From Quercus robur (taxonomy: Eukaryota > Streptophyta > Magnoliopsida > Fagales > Fagaceae): a DNA stretch of 64,000 nt. The stretch's first letter is position 1. Each line of letters opens with the position of its first letter. Below, one piece after another: positions 10,479-22,140 of this stretch. Below the pieces are notes generated by a model that was given only the letters and a program-made list of their open reading frames with translations, did not search any database and was not told the DNA's origin. The position numbers were made by a program, and so were the translations under genes. Location: the NCBI RefSeq assembly GCF_932294415.1, contig NC_065541.1, positions 67,858,695 to 67,922,694 on the forward strand, read 5' to 3'.

Positions 10479-13347
10479 ATGGAAGGCGGTAGGAGGATAT
10501 CGGTGAGTCCTCGGCCTTGCAGTGGAAGGCGGGTAGTGGCAAAGAAGCGAGCACGCGGAAGCGGTGTGGATGGTTTCGTCAACAGCGTTAAGAAGCTTCA
10601 GAGACGGGAAATCAGTTCCAAGCGTGACCGTGCTTTCAGTATGAGCGACGCCCAGGAACGCTTCCGTAACATCCGTTTGCAGGTAGGTACCTCATCTCTT
10701 CTTTTTATTTATTTATTTATTTTTATGTTCAATTTTATATCAACCAATTCTTCTTCAAACTTCAAACCCACTTCATTTTTCATTTATCCATAGGTCTGCT
10801 CTTCATAATTTATATTTATTTCTCATTTGATTTATTCATGTGTAGGAGGAATATGATACCCATGATCCAAAAGGTCATTGTTCCATGGGACTGCCTTTTC
10901 TAAGAAAGAGGTCAAAGATAATTGAGATTGTAGCAGCACGTGACATTGTGTTTGCTCTTGCTCATTCTGGTGTTTGTGCAGCATTTAGCCGAGGTTTATA
11001 GCTGCATTATTCTTTCTTTTTTCATATTCTGTTTGCATCTGATAGTAGAATCACTATGAGGGGATTATTATATCGGTTTCCCTTGTTGGATGCAGAGACT
11101 AATCAGAGGATATGCTTCCTGAATGTCAGTCCTGATGAAGTTATACGAAGCCTGTTTTATAATAAAAACAATGACTCACTCATCACAGTTTCTGTATATG
11201 CTTCAGACAATTTCAGTTCTTTGAAATGCAGAAGCACAAGAATTGAGTATGTTCATCTTTTAACTCCACAGCCCCCCCTCTCCAAAAAAAAAAAAAAAAA
11301 AAAGACCTCAACTCCAAAAAGATTGAAAGAATCTCAAACTATATGACTACCTGTCCCAATTTCCTTTTGTCTGCTTCTACTTCATGTTGAAATTGTTGTC
11401 TGTTCATATGTTTTAGATATATAAGGAGGGGTAAACCAGATGCTGGCTTTGCCCTTTTTGAATCTGAGTCACTGAAATGGCCTGGTTTCGTAGAGTTTGA
11501 TGATGTCAATGGGAAGGTACTCACTTATTCTGCACAGGATAGGTAATACATCATTATATGAATATTCTTTTCTGCTAAGATATGATTATCTATTACACAA
11601 TTCGCGTATTGATTTTGATATGATTTTCCTTTTCACTCTTGTGCTAGCATTTACAAAGTATTTGACCTGAAAAACTATACAATGCTGTACTCCATATCGG
11701 ATAAACATGTTCAAGAGATTAAGATCAGGTAATGAATCTGTATGTGCTTATACATTTGCATGATAGTGGTTGTTCATGTTGCACATTCTTTTTGGAATGA
11801 ACATGTTGCATCTGCTGTTCTCTTTAATACTGCTAAATTGGTATTTGCAATTGGTTCCTTTTTCCCACTTTCATATTCACTTATGTTTCTTGTCCTTGAT
11901 GGTTTTTCCTGAACAGTCCAGGGATCATGTTGTTGATTTTTACCAAAGCAATTAGCCATGTTCCCCTTAAGATTCTTTCAATAGAAGATGGAACTGTTCT
12001 CAAGTCTTTCAACCATCTTCTTCACCGGAATAAGAAGGTGGATTTCATTGAACAGTTTAATGAAAAGCTACTAGTAAAGCAAGAAAATGAGAATCTACAG
12101 ATTCTTGATGTAAGGGTCTCTATTGATATCTTTTAATGGTATTTGTTCATTTTGATTTAGACATCTGACTGCTATTATACATAGGTCCGCAATTTTGAGC
12201 TGACAGAAGTTAGCAGAACTGAATTCATGACACCATCAGCATTTATATTTCTGTATGAGAATCAGTTATTCCTGACATTTAGGGACCGAACAGTGGCTGT
12301 TTGGAACTTCCGTGGGGAGCTTGTAACTTCATTTGAGGATCACCTTTTGTGGCATCCCGACTGCAACACGAATAACATATACATCACAAGTGATCAGGAT
12401 CTTATTATCTCTTACTGCAAGGCTGATTCTGATGATCCACTGTCTGAAGGAAATGGTATTTTTTTTAAAGAAAAAAAATTCAATAGTAGTTATGTTTGTG
12501 ATTTCCACTATTATTGTATTACAAAGATTCAACTTTGTGGTATTTACTTGTGGGGAAAGTTCTACAGTGACTACAAATTTTAAACTGTTACAAACAGACG
12601 TGGCGATGAATATGATTTTTGGATTTAAAAATATAATAAATGAATCTATGATATACTTTTTCCTGATTGGTTTACACATCATTTTGTAAAAGTTATCTAG
12701 TAAAATTTGTAGCATCTCTAGTATTACCCTACTTGTGGTGTTTTCATAGGGGCAGTATTTTAAAACTTCATAAATTAGGGTGGTGATTAAATATGTGAAC
12801 AGAGATAACAGAATGAGAGAAGAATGTGGATATTGAATGGTGTGGTTTGCTTTTACAATGTTTGTGGGTGTTTTGTTTTGCATTTCAGTTTTGGGGAGAG
12901 AGAAGGGGGGGTGGGGGTGAGTTTGTATGTGGCTGTTTGCTATAAATTATTTTCTTATTTATACAAAAAATAGTCTATATTTTGTTATTCTCTTCAATTG
13001 TACAAGAAGTTGAAGCATCTCTTTTTTGAAAACGCATGACTATCAGCAATATTAATAGTCTTTGTATCACTAATGCAGCAGGATCCATCAATATCAGCAA
13101 TATTTTGACTGGGAAATGCCTTGCTAAGATTAGAGCAAGCAACAGCTTCCCCATGGAAAATGAATGCAGTTGCAGTGGCAATTGTTGTGGTAGCAGTTGC
13201 GCTTTAAAGAAGCAGAGTCCTGCCTCCAGAATTAGGAGCACGGTTGCAGAAGCCTTGGAAGATATTACTGCTCTCTTTTATGATGAAGAGCGGAATGAAA
13301 TATATACTGGCAATAGGCATGGTCTAGTTCATGTATGGTCCAACTGA
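10479..13347 (+). CDS. WD40 / transducin-like protein, eight coding exons
   Basis: Exons by splice sites and frame: 10479-10682, 10846-10993, 11096-11246, 11417-11542, 11648-11728, 11917-12109, 12185-12455, 13079-13347. They join without a stop into 480 codons plus TGA. The start is the ATG in GAGAGATGGAAGG; the upstream codons are not ATG. The N-terminus is basic (GRRVVAKKRARGSG) and suggests nuclear targeting. The body looks like a degenerate beta-propeller, with FRDRTVAVWNFRGELVTSF and, at the end, GNRHGLVHVWSN. A cysteine cluster (CSCSGNCCGSSC) lies near residues 421-432. I recognise it as the kind of plant protein annotated 'transducin/WD40 repeat-like', with no specific function known to me. 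All introns are GT-AG. The last acceptor is a tandem CAGCAG. Confidence 0.85.
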
Positions 13348-13489
13348 TGGTTTCTGTATTTGTTCCTAGTTATCTTTAGATTTATTTTACCTCTTTTCTA
13401 TCGTTGAATTGATTGTTCTGCTGCGCCATGAGAATGGGAACTGTACCATTTAATGTTATCATACCAATTCTTTTTTTCTTTGTTCATTA

Positions 13490-14050
13490 GGCTGTGTTAG
13501 GCTAGGCTGTGTTAGGCAACATGTAAAATATTTTCCGAGTGTAAAATATTTTCAAGTGAAAATATTTTTGGGAAAGGAAAATATTTTCAAGTGTTTAGCT
13601 GCATTATGAAAATTGTTTCAGAAAATGTTTTCGGGTGTTTGGTTGCATTCTGAAAATGCTATTTTCCTACTAATTTCTCACATTTTCTTAACTTCCAAAC
13701 AAACTTTGTAATAGAAAATTTCAATAAATAAACTTAAAGAAACAAAAATCAAAACAAAACCATTCGTTAAACTCAAAAATTCGGTCAAATTGAGAGGGGG
13801 AGGAAGAGAGAGTGATTGTAAATTGAGGGAAAGGGAGAGGTAAATTGAGAAAGAGAGAGATCAGTTATGGGTGGGTCATGGGCGACGAGACCGGTTAAGT
13901 TGTGGTAGGATTCAGGCAGTGTCGAGATTGAGATGACGAGAGTTCGATCTAGAGGGCAGTAGTGGCGCGATCTTAGTGATATGCAACCAAACACGTTGCT
14001 GGGTGTAAAATATTTTCCGAATTTTATTTACACCCAAAACAAACTGTCTT
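13490..14050. mobile_element. MITE-like repeat downstream of the WD40-like gene
   Basis: Both ends carry TGTAAAATATTTTCCGA-type sequence (near 13521 and 14005), and the interior has repeated GAAAATATTTTC and GTGTTTGGTTGCAT phrases, a pattern common in short plant DNA transposons. I could not fix terminal repeats or a TSD. The antisense ORF at 13785-13994 is not a gene. Confidence 0.4.
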
Positions 14051-14715
14051 AGTTGAGTCTCTTCTACATTAGGATCAAGTTAAACTTTACATAATTTTAA
14101 ACAACATTTTGTCACCTAAATTCTTTTTTTAGATTATTATTTTAAAAATCCCGACTATTGTTTCAATAGCAGGGAAGGTGTTGAATGATGTTGGGTTGGC
14201 CAACCAATATCCTGGTGGGCTGGCTCTGCCTTCCCCTTTTCTTGGGTGGACATTTTTCTGGTAAAGTTTCTTCACACGAATCAAGGGGCACAATCTCTGT
14301 GATGATTACGAACACTCAACTCAAGGCATGAGTAGAGTGATCCCTTTACGATTTTCCAACTCCGTCTTGCTTGTGCTCCAAGCAATATCTGATGTTGTCT
14401 TTGCTACAAGTTTATAGTAACGCTGTGACCACAAGAGGAAACAAGTTGAATGCTTCATCTTTAGCATCAAATAGGATTGTTAAAATTGGGATTCTATGTA
14501 GGTTGGTGAAGGTGCTTAACGAATCTGATCTTAGAATCGTGTTGAGAACTATAAGATACTACTTTTATTTAAAAATAAAAAGTGTTAAATTTATATAATC
14601 ATTAGAATTATTTGTTAAAAAAATGTTAAATTTCATTGTAGTGTAATTTTTATACCATTTATGGCTACATCCCTATAAACTAAAGAGATATGTTTTGTTT
14701 TGTATTGTGCTTTTT

Positions 14716-14770
<55 letters not shown>

Positions 14771-15886
14771 AAAACAAAACGAAAACTATCCAAAAGTTCA
14801 TAAGTTAGCAACCATGTATTAAATTACGTTTTATATAAATAAAAAAAAGAAAAAAAAAGAAGTATTTAATTATGAATACATGAGGAAAATGTTTTTCAAG
14901 TTCCAAATTGTTACACTTTGATATCTTCAGTGAATTAATTATCCACACACGCACTAATTGAAGTACTTGAAGAACAAAAAACAAAGAACTTACTAAGAGC
15001 ACCGGTGGGATGCCGACTAAAAACCCTTCGAAGGTTAAGTCAATGATAGAAGAATCTCTAAGAACTTAGTAGTGTGAGAGTTAAGGATTATTTTCCGTAC
15101 CTTAAGGAAGAAAAGGTTTGATACTTATATAGTGGTGTAGAGCTTGACTGAGTTCCCTTGAATGTAGGAGAATTCCTTGTGAAGAAGATTTGGAGTTAAG
15201 GTTTCGAGATCTTAGGGTTTCTCTTCCTATATGGGGAAGACATGAACGTGTAGTGGGGTTTTTGGACGTGGTGTGTAAGTTTTTTCCATGTAGGGACACA
15301 TAAGTGGGGAATACGTAAATGCTTGTGGGACCCATTAGGTTCAATTGTTGGTGTGCCCATCCGTTTGTCGGGATGATGAACCATCTTTTGGTATCCAAGA
15401 AAAGGATAAAGTGTAGGCCACCCGTCAGGTATATACACAAGCTACCTGACGGTCCTTCGAGGGGGTGACTTACTCGTCGGGATGATGAGGCATTCGAATA
15501 TTTTATCCCAATGGGGCCTTGGTTGTCATCCCATTAGGAGTGACCCTGACGGGTCAAAATGTGCTAACAATCATTATGGACAAAAATACCCCTATCACAC
15601 TTGATGATGGAGTTGATTACAAGGTTGATCTTGATCCACAAATACTTGCTAGAGAATGAAAAACACTGGGTGAGCTGTTGGGGGACTCTTCTTTGCTTAA
15701 TTCAGATAGGCCTCTCACAAAATTCTTATTAAAAACATGCCTATTTTACTAGTTTTTGGGATGAGCCATGAGTGTTTCTTTTCCTAGCTTTCCCTCGTCA
15801 ATTGTCTTCCATTTATCCTCACTGTGAGAGAAACTTCCTCTATGATTCTAGCTCAAATCTTGAAATTTGGATTTGAGTGTGATATC
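14051..15886. other. Intergenic with poly-A run and possible LTR remnant
   Basis: A run of about 50 A lies at 14720-14769, possibly a retroposon tail; the sequence before it is unrecognised. About 15000-15573 reads on the minus strand from TGTTAGCACATTTTGACCCG and contains several copies of a GTCGGGATGATGA-like phrase, which resembles an LTR, but the other end and a TSD were not found. No gene is supported. Confidence 0.4.
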
Positions 15887-15889
15887 TAA

Positions 15890-16668
15890 GAGGCTGTTTG
15901 GATGCAAAAATTTCATCACTCAATTTCCATCACTTAATTTTCATCACTCATCACTCATAACTCATCACTTAATTTTTCATACCCGTTTGGCACTATCACT
16001 CACTTTCCATCACTCAATATTTTTCACACTATTTGTGGGTCCCATACCTGTCACTCGATGCAGGTTTTTTTTTTTTTTTTTTTTTTTAGTACCCAAACTC
16101 ACCGAACCCAGTAAAAAAAGAAAAAAAAAATTGAACCCAGAAAAACCCAGCCAAAAAAAGAATCTAGTGAAAGAACAAAAAAAGAAAAAAAGAAAAAAGA
16201 AAAAGAAAGAAAGAACTGAATCCAGAAAAACCCAGCCAAAAAAAGAACCCAGTGAAAGACCAAAAAATAAAAAAGAAAAAAGAAAAAAGAAAAAAGAGGA
16301 AGAACTGAACCCAGTGAAGAACATGAAGAAGCCACTAGTGTGAAAGTAAAAAAAAAAAAAAAAAAAAAGAAGAAGAAAAGAGATGGTTAAAATTTGCGAC
16401 TGTGATTGACAGTGGGTTCCTCCATGTAGTGTTATTTACGGAAATGCCATTGAGTTATGAGTTATGGAAACTGAAAACAGCTAAAATGTGTTTTCAGTTT
16501 CCATAACTCATAAATAAAAAATCAGAGAATTGAGTGATGGAAACAGAGTTATGGAAATAGAGTTATTGTGTGCCAAACGGATATTGAGCTATGAGTCCCA
16601 TCATTTTTGAGTTATGAGTTATAGAAACTGAGAATTGAGTTACAGAAACAGGTCATCCAAACAGCCTC
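15890..16668. mobile_element. PIF/Harbinger (Tourist-like) non-autonomous element with TAA TSD
   Basis: Terminal inverted repeats GAGGCTGTTTGGATG (15890) and its complement CATCCAAACAGCCTC (ending 16668) are flanked by TAA at 15887-15889 and 16669-16671, the 3-bp TWA target of Harbinger elements. The subterminal parts are rich in CATCACTCA/GAGTTATGAG repeats and pair with each other. The centre is a long A/G-rich low-complexity block whose lysine-rich ORFs are not credible genes. Confidence 0.88.
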
Positions 16669-16671
16669 TAA

Positions 16672-17279
16672 CTTTCCCTACTTAAAACTCGTGGGGGGTT
16701 TGTTGTTGTTGTTGTTTTTCTCCTTTTTTTTTTTTTTTTTTTGGTGTGTGTGTGTCAAAGTAGCTCAAAATGGCTGAGCTTACTTATTGAGTTACGAATG
16801 GTTGAGTTACCACTTTATTATGGTGATGTTGCCAACTAGATTACACTAAGGTTCCACGTTAATGATACATAGTAAGTAAATAGCTAAAACATAAAATTAT
16901 AAAACTTATATAGAGCCACAAACAAAAAAACTTATATTATAGGTTAGTAATAATTTTGGTCCTCAAGCATTTCTTTATGTTTCAAAATGGTTTATAACCT
17001 TTTAAATATTTTAGTTTAATACTTATACATTTAATTTTGTGTCAAAGGGTCCCTGCTGCTAATTATTGGATGAAAAATGGGTGGCATAGCAAATGGAAAG
17101 GGATTCACTTTTTTTTTTTGAGCTTGAAAGGGATTCACTTGAGCGAGATATATTTATCATTTTTTTTAGTATATTTCAAATTGAGATTGTTTAATAAAAT
17201 ACCAAAATGTTTTAATACTGATAAAGGAGGGTTTAAAGATTGCATTGGGGGACTCAAACCTCGAGAGGTAAATGAATAT
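16672..17279. other. Intergenic
   Basis: AT-rich with a T tract at 16722-16742 and no recognisable gene. GAGGTAAATGAAT near 17265-17277 recurs at 21535-21547 beyond the LTR element. Confidence 0.5.
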
Positions 17280-17919
17280 TGTAGGGTCACGTTTTTCAGG
17301 CCAAGCCCAAGATGCATGGGACCTTAGACCAGTAAGCCCGATATAATGAATTGATAGAGAGTGAGCCGAAGAGCTAGGCTTTAGTGTATGGACAACGACC
17401 ATTACGACATTCCCAATGGACCGAGTTTACCAAAGAAAATTGGTCCTCAGTATGATTCGAGGAGTTTTTGCTGGCATCCCTCATTTGTTGGGGGGGGGGG
17501 GTGGGGAAGAATCCCCCTTATGTTTCTCTTTTTCCCTTTTTTATAGTCGTTTCCTTTTTCTTGAATAGGGTCCCTAGGGTAGGTACTTGTCCCATCAGCC
17601 TTTCCCTTCAGTTGTTGGGAGTGGTTGTAAGGATAGAGAAGTATGGCTCTGTCAGGCACAAGGCACTGAATGCAATAGTTGTAGCCTTTCCTTTAGACGT
17701 TTTTGTTTTCTCTGTTGTCTTTTTCTGCTTTAGTACTTTTCCTGCCTTGTGAAATAATATGGGGTCTCGCTCCTGGTGGTCTGTTGCCTCTTTTACCCTA
17801 GGTTATACCTTAGCTGATGAGGATTCTCCCATGGCTGAGGAGGGGTTTTCCTTGGGTTGAGCCCCTGGCCCAATGTAGACATCTACATGGGCCTATTAGT
17901 TTTTTACCCCCCCCCCACA
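17280..17919 (-). repeat. LTR (3' LTR in element orientation)
   Basis: Aligns by eye along its full length with 20895-21509: shared TGTAGGGTCACGTTTTTCAG, CCAAGATGCATGGGACCTTA, GTCGTTTCC, GGTCCCTAGGGTAGGTACTT. Differences include longer G and C runs and a few substitutions. Confidence 0.9.
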
Positions 17920-19394
17920 ATAGCCCCTCAAAATCCTGCTGTCCAGCTCCTCGGACGGAGAGGAGGGTTTTGGTGACATCGGGCCTTTGTTATAGTTTGC
18001 CAAATCTTGCCCTCCATTAATGCTAGCGTCTCTTCATTTACTCGAGGCATGTTTCTGGCTGTGAGACATTCTTCTAATCTATTCAAGCCACGTCCCTGTC
18101 GTTTCGGTACACGAGGCATGCTTTAATTAGGGCCCTATCACGAGGTGACATAAATCCAACGGTTGAAGACTACTTTGGAGCTCGAGCGAGAATGATCTCA
18201 TTTGTAATTCCTTCTTGGGGTTTTGGGGCGAATTGATTGCCTCCAGATTCGTCCCTTATATAAGACGCGCAGTGGGAGATAGTCCCCCTTTACTTGCAGA
18301 CCCTTGAATTTTTCAGGTTTCTAACTCCCCAAGTGTTCCTAAAGTCCCTACTATGAGAGTGACTGAGATTTAGGGAGTGAAATGGTCATGGTTAGGGTGA
18401 GGGTGAAGGAATCAAACCCTCTTCAGAAGCCTTGGGTGTCTCCGAGATTCAGAATGGCCCGGTCAGGACAAGGGAGACAAAGGCTCATGACCTTTTTTCA
18501 TCTCGACAAGGCAAGAAAGGAGCCTTTTCTTCCTTCAGCCAAAATCCGAAACGGGTGGAGGTCGCATCAGATTTTTGGTGCGACAGCATTGGGACATCCA
18601 TCCGGTGCCGTATGTCATGCACGTGAGGGCCGAGATTTCCCATCACCGGTACCATCCGTGCTTGCTCGATTGCTGCTAGAACGATACTTGCTCGATTGCT
18701 GCTAGAGCAGGTATAGGGGTTGGGCATTCTCGCTTCTTCCTCTTTTCCATCACTGGTGCCACACAGGTGCCTCCGCTTCTTCTTCTCTTCCATTACTGGT
18801 ACCACCCAGGTGCCTCTGCTTCTTCTTTTCTTGCATCACTGGTGCTATCCAGACTTGCCTAGTCGTTGTTAGAACAAAATTGAAGGATCTATCGTCCCCG
18901 TGTATTCCTTCTTTTTTTTTTGGTTAGCTTATGATTACAGGCTTGTCTAAGCCCTTTTATGTATATTGTACTATCTCTTTATCCAATAAAAGATGATTTT
19001 ATTGCATTTTATGTATCCTTTCTCTTCTGCAATAATTATCTTGTGAATGAATGTGCTGGTGTCTTTTCTTTCGAACCATACTTAGAACCGATGTCTTCGT
19101 CGGTAGAGTTATTACTTTGAACTTATCAAAATCGACGAGCACAACAGTGTCGACTTTAAACAAGTTAATTATAAAAGACTAACCAGGATAACAACCACAC
19201 CTTTTGTATTGCGAATGGGGTGACCGCCCAAGGATGTGTAATTCGAAATAAACCATCCGAGGGGGTCGCTGGGTATTAGGGTTCTTTTCCGCATTTCTGA
19301 TGATATTCGTAACTTTAACTTGTTTTAGATGTATGGACCGAGGACCGAGGCATGACTGTACCTGGTCTAAACACAGAAAGACACCATTGTGTGT

Positions 19395-20560
19395 TAGTTT
19401 CCATAAGGCCGGAGGTCCGAGGACCATGCAATACCTCCATTCTGCCTAAGACTTAGGACCTTCTTGAAGTTGCTAGTTTCCCATAAGTTTAAGTCCGAGG
19501 ACCATGCAATACTTTGGTTCTGTCCAGCACTTGGGCTTTTAGTGTTTAGTTTCACTATGGGCTTGAGTCCGAGGACCATGCAAGACCTTGGTTCTGTCTA
19601 GCACTTGGTTCTATCTAGCACTTAGGCTCTTAGAGTGTCTAGTTTCCCCATAGGTTTGAGTCCGAGGACCATGCAAGACCTTGGTTTTATCTAACATTTA
19701 GGTTTAGGCTCTTACAGTGTCTAGTTTCCCCATAGGCTTGAGTCCAAGGACCATGCAAGACCTTGGTTCTGTCTAGCACTTAGGCTTAGGATCTTACAGT
19801 GTTTAGTTTCCCCATAGGCTTGAGTCCGAGGACCATGCAAGATCTTGGTTTTGTCTAGCACTTATGCTCTTACAGTGTCTAGTTTCCCCATAGGCTTGAG
19901 TCTGAGGACCATGAAAGACCTTGGTTCTGTCTAGCACTTAGGCTCTTAGAGTGTCTAGTTTCCCCATAAGTTTGAGTTCGAGGACCATGTAAGACCTTGG
20001 TTCTGTCTAACACTTAGGCTTAGGCTCTTACAGTGTCTAGTTTTCCCATAGGCTTGAGTCCGAGGACCATGCAAGACCTTGGTTCTGTCTAGCACTTAGG
20101 CTCTTAGAGTGTTTAGTTTCCCTATAGGCTTGAGTCCGAGGACCATGGAAGACCTTGGTTCTATCTAGCACTTAGGCTCTTACAGTGTCTAGTTTCCCTA
20201 TAGGCTTGAGTCCGAAGACCATGCAAGATCTTGGTTCTGTCTAGCACTTAGGCTTAGGCTCTCAGAGTGTCTAGTTTTCCCATAGGCTTGAGTCCGAGGA
20301 CCATGCAAGACTTTGGTTCTATCTAGCACTTAGGTTCTTACAGTTTCTAGTTTCCCCATAGACTTGAGTTAGAGGACCATGCAAGATCTTGGTTTTGTCT
20401 AGCACTTAGGCTTAGGCTCTTACAGTGTCTAGTTTCCCCATAGGCTTGAGTCCGAGGACCATGCAAGACCTTGGTTCTGTCTAGCACTTAGGCTTAGACT
20501 CTTACAATGTCTAGTTTCCCCATAGGCTTGAGTTCGAGGACCGTGCAAGACAACTTCTCT
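19395..20560. repeat. Minisatellite, about 15 units of 72-95 bp, inside the LTR element
   Basis: Fifteen occurrences of the core CCGAGGACCATGCAAGACC (or variants), each followed by TTGGTTCTGTCTAGCACTTAGG, then CTCTTA(C/G)AGTGTCTAG and TTTCCCCATAGGCTTGAGT. Unit length varies because a GGCTTA hexamer is present or duplicated in some units. The first two units and the last are the most diverged. Confidence 0.95.
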
Positions 20561-20894
20561 CTTCGTAGGGGATTCAGCGGACTGGACTACTAGGACCGCA
20601 AGAGTTAGCTCCTTGTCAGGTGCCCGGGGCACACGTCTGACGTCAGAAGCCCCTAGGACCACGTTTCGCTGAACAACCCTTCCCACGTAATCAACGCTTC
20701 GAAGTGTGGGCCTGAGTGGAGGCTAAGCAACGACAACGACGATGTGTTTTAGGAAATAGGGGGAGGCTTTCGTGCAGCTTGTACCACCGCCACAACGGTC
20801 TTCCTGATGGACTCTTATTGGCAGGAGCTTGACCCCACCGTGATTGGCCGTTGCACTTGCTAGCGCACAAGCTCTTCCCACAAACGGCGCCAAT

Positions 20895-21509
20895 TGTAGG
20901 GTCACGTTTTTCAGGCCAAGTCCAAGATGCATGGGACCTTAGACCAGTGAGCTCGATACAATGAATTGATAGAGAGTGGGCCAAAGAGCTGGGCTTTAGT
21001 GTATGGACAACGACCATCACGACATTCCCCATGGATCGAGTTTACCAAAGAAAATTGGTCCTCGGCATGATCCGAGGAGCTTTTCCTGGCATCCTTCATT
21101 TGTTAGGGTGGGGGGGGGGGGAAGGATCCCCCTTCTGTTTCTCTTTTTCCCCTTTTTATAGTCGTTTCCTTTTTCCTGAATGGGGTCCCTAGGGTAGGTA
21201 CTTGTCCCATCAACCTCTCCCTTCAGTTGTTGGGAGTGGTTGTAAGGACAGAGAAGTATGGCTCTGTTAGGCACAAGGCACTGAATGCAATAATGACAGC
21301 CTTTTCCTTAGACGTTTTTGTTTTCTCTGTTGTCTTTTTCTGCTTTAGTACTTTTCCTGCCTTGTGAAACGATATGGGGTCTTGCTCCTGGTGGTCTGTT
21401 GCCTCTTTTACCCTAGGTTATACCTCAGCCGAGGAGGGGTTTTCTTTGGGTTGAGCCCCTGGCCCAATGTAGACATCTACATGGACCTATTAGTCTTTTA
21501 CCCCCCACA
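20895..21509 (-). repeat. LTR (5' LTR in element orientation)
   Basis: Partner of 17280-17919. Followed in element sense by the primer binding site at 20877-20894. Confidence 0.9.
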
Positions 21510-22140
21510 AATACAAATCAAATTTATCAAACAAAGAGGTAAATGAATGAAAGCATTTGCAATTTCAATAGAAAGCAATAATAAGATTATAGTAGGGGGG
21601 AAGTTGGGGAGTTTTAAAACTTGAGAGAATGATGGTAAAAATTATATTGGTGAAAATTTTTAAACATTTTCCATTTGCAGATTTGGTTGGTAATTATATT
21701 TTATATTTTTTTAGACGTAAAATTTACTTACTTTGATTTTTTTTTTCTCTAAACAAATTCAAAAGTATAAAGATTAAATTGAAACATTTGGAAGATTAGG
21801 GATCATTTGAAATCATGATCTAAAGAATGTAGAGCAAAAGTGTAATATTTATATTCTACATTCATTTAACTAGAAAATTTTGGACAAAGGCTTATTAATT
21901 CAAGCATGAGAGAATTGTGATAAAAAGGGTTAATTGGAACGTTTTTAAAAATTTGAGATTTAAAAAGTAAATTAGATAGAAGGATAAAAAAGGAAAAGGA
22001 AAAGGAAAAAGAGTACCGACACAAGAGGAGTTGGGGGAGCGTTTAAAACACGCGTCTGTAACTGAAAGTATAGTAGTCAATGAGTGATGCATTAATATCA
22101 TCTGGTTAAGCTTTTGCAAGCAAGCAAACCAACGCGCAAC
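21510..22140. other. Intergenic, upstream of the CIP7-like gene
   Basis: AT-rich, with no gene seen. It runs into a pyrimidine-rich leader beginning near 22150. Confidence 0.45.

Larger units (their letters stand above)
17280..21509 (-). mobile_element. Non-autonomous Gypsy-type LTR retrotransposon (LARD-like), minus strand
   Basis: Two similar LTRs bound a 2975-bp interior: 17280-17919 (3' LTR in element sense) and 20895-21509 (5' LTR). Each reads TGTGGGG...GACCCTACA on the minus strand. Next to the 5' LTR is a primer binding site, ATTGGCGCCGTTTGTGGG (plus 20877-20894), of the form common in plant Gypsy elements. A purine-rich tract (minus strand GGATTTTGAGGGGCTATTG, ending at 17920) precedes the other LTR. 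Flanking pentamers AATAT and AATAC match at four of five positions. No gag, protease, reverse transcriptase or integrase could be seen, so it must have moved in trans. Much of the interior is a minisatellite. Confidence 0.85.

Noticed and set aside
12329..12883. 184-aa minus-strand ORF
   Set aside because: Antisense to exon 7 and intron 7 of the WD40-like gene, AT-rich, with no recognisable domain.
15867..16343. Lysine-rich 158-aa ORF and antisense Phe-rich ORFs
   Set aside because: They arise from A/G simple repeats within the Harbinger MITE.
18382..18805. ORFs of 106-107 aa on both strands in the LTR element
   Set aside because: No gag or pol motif. The region has short tandem repeats (CATCACTGGTGCC-like), so openness is by chance.
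19395..20560. CRISPR-like evenly spaced repeats
   Set aside because: Plant DNA. The whole unit repeats, with no unique spacers, and it sits between LTRs, so it is a minisatellite.
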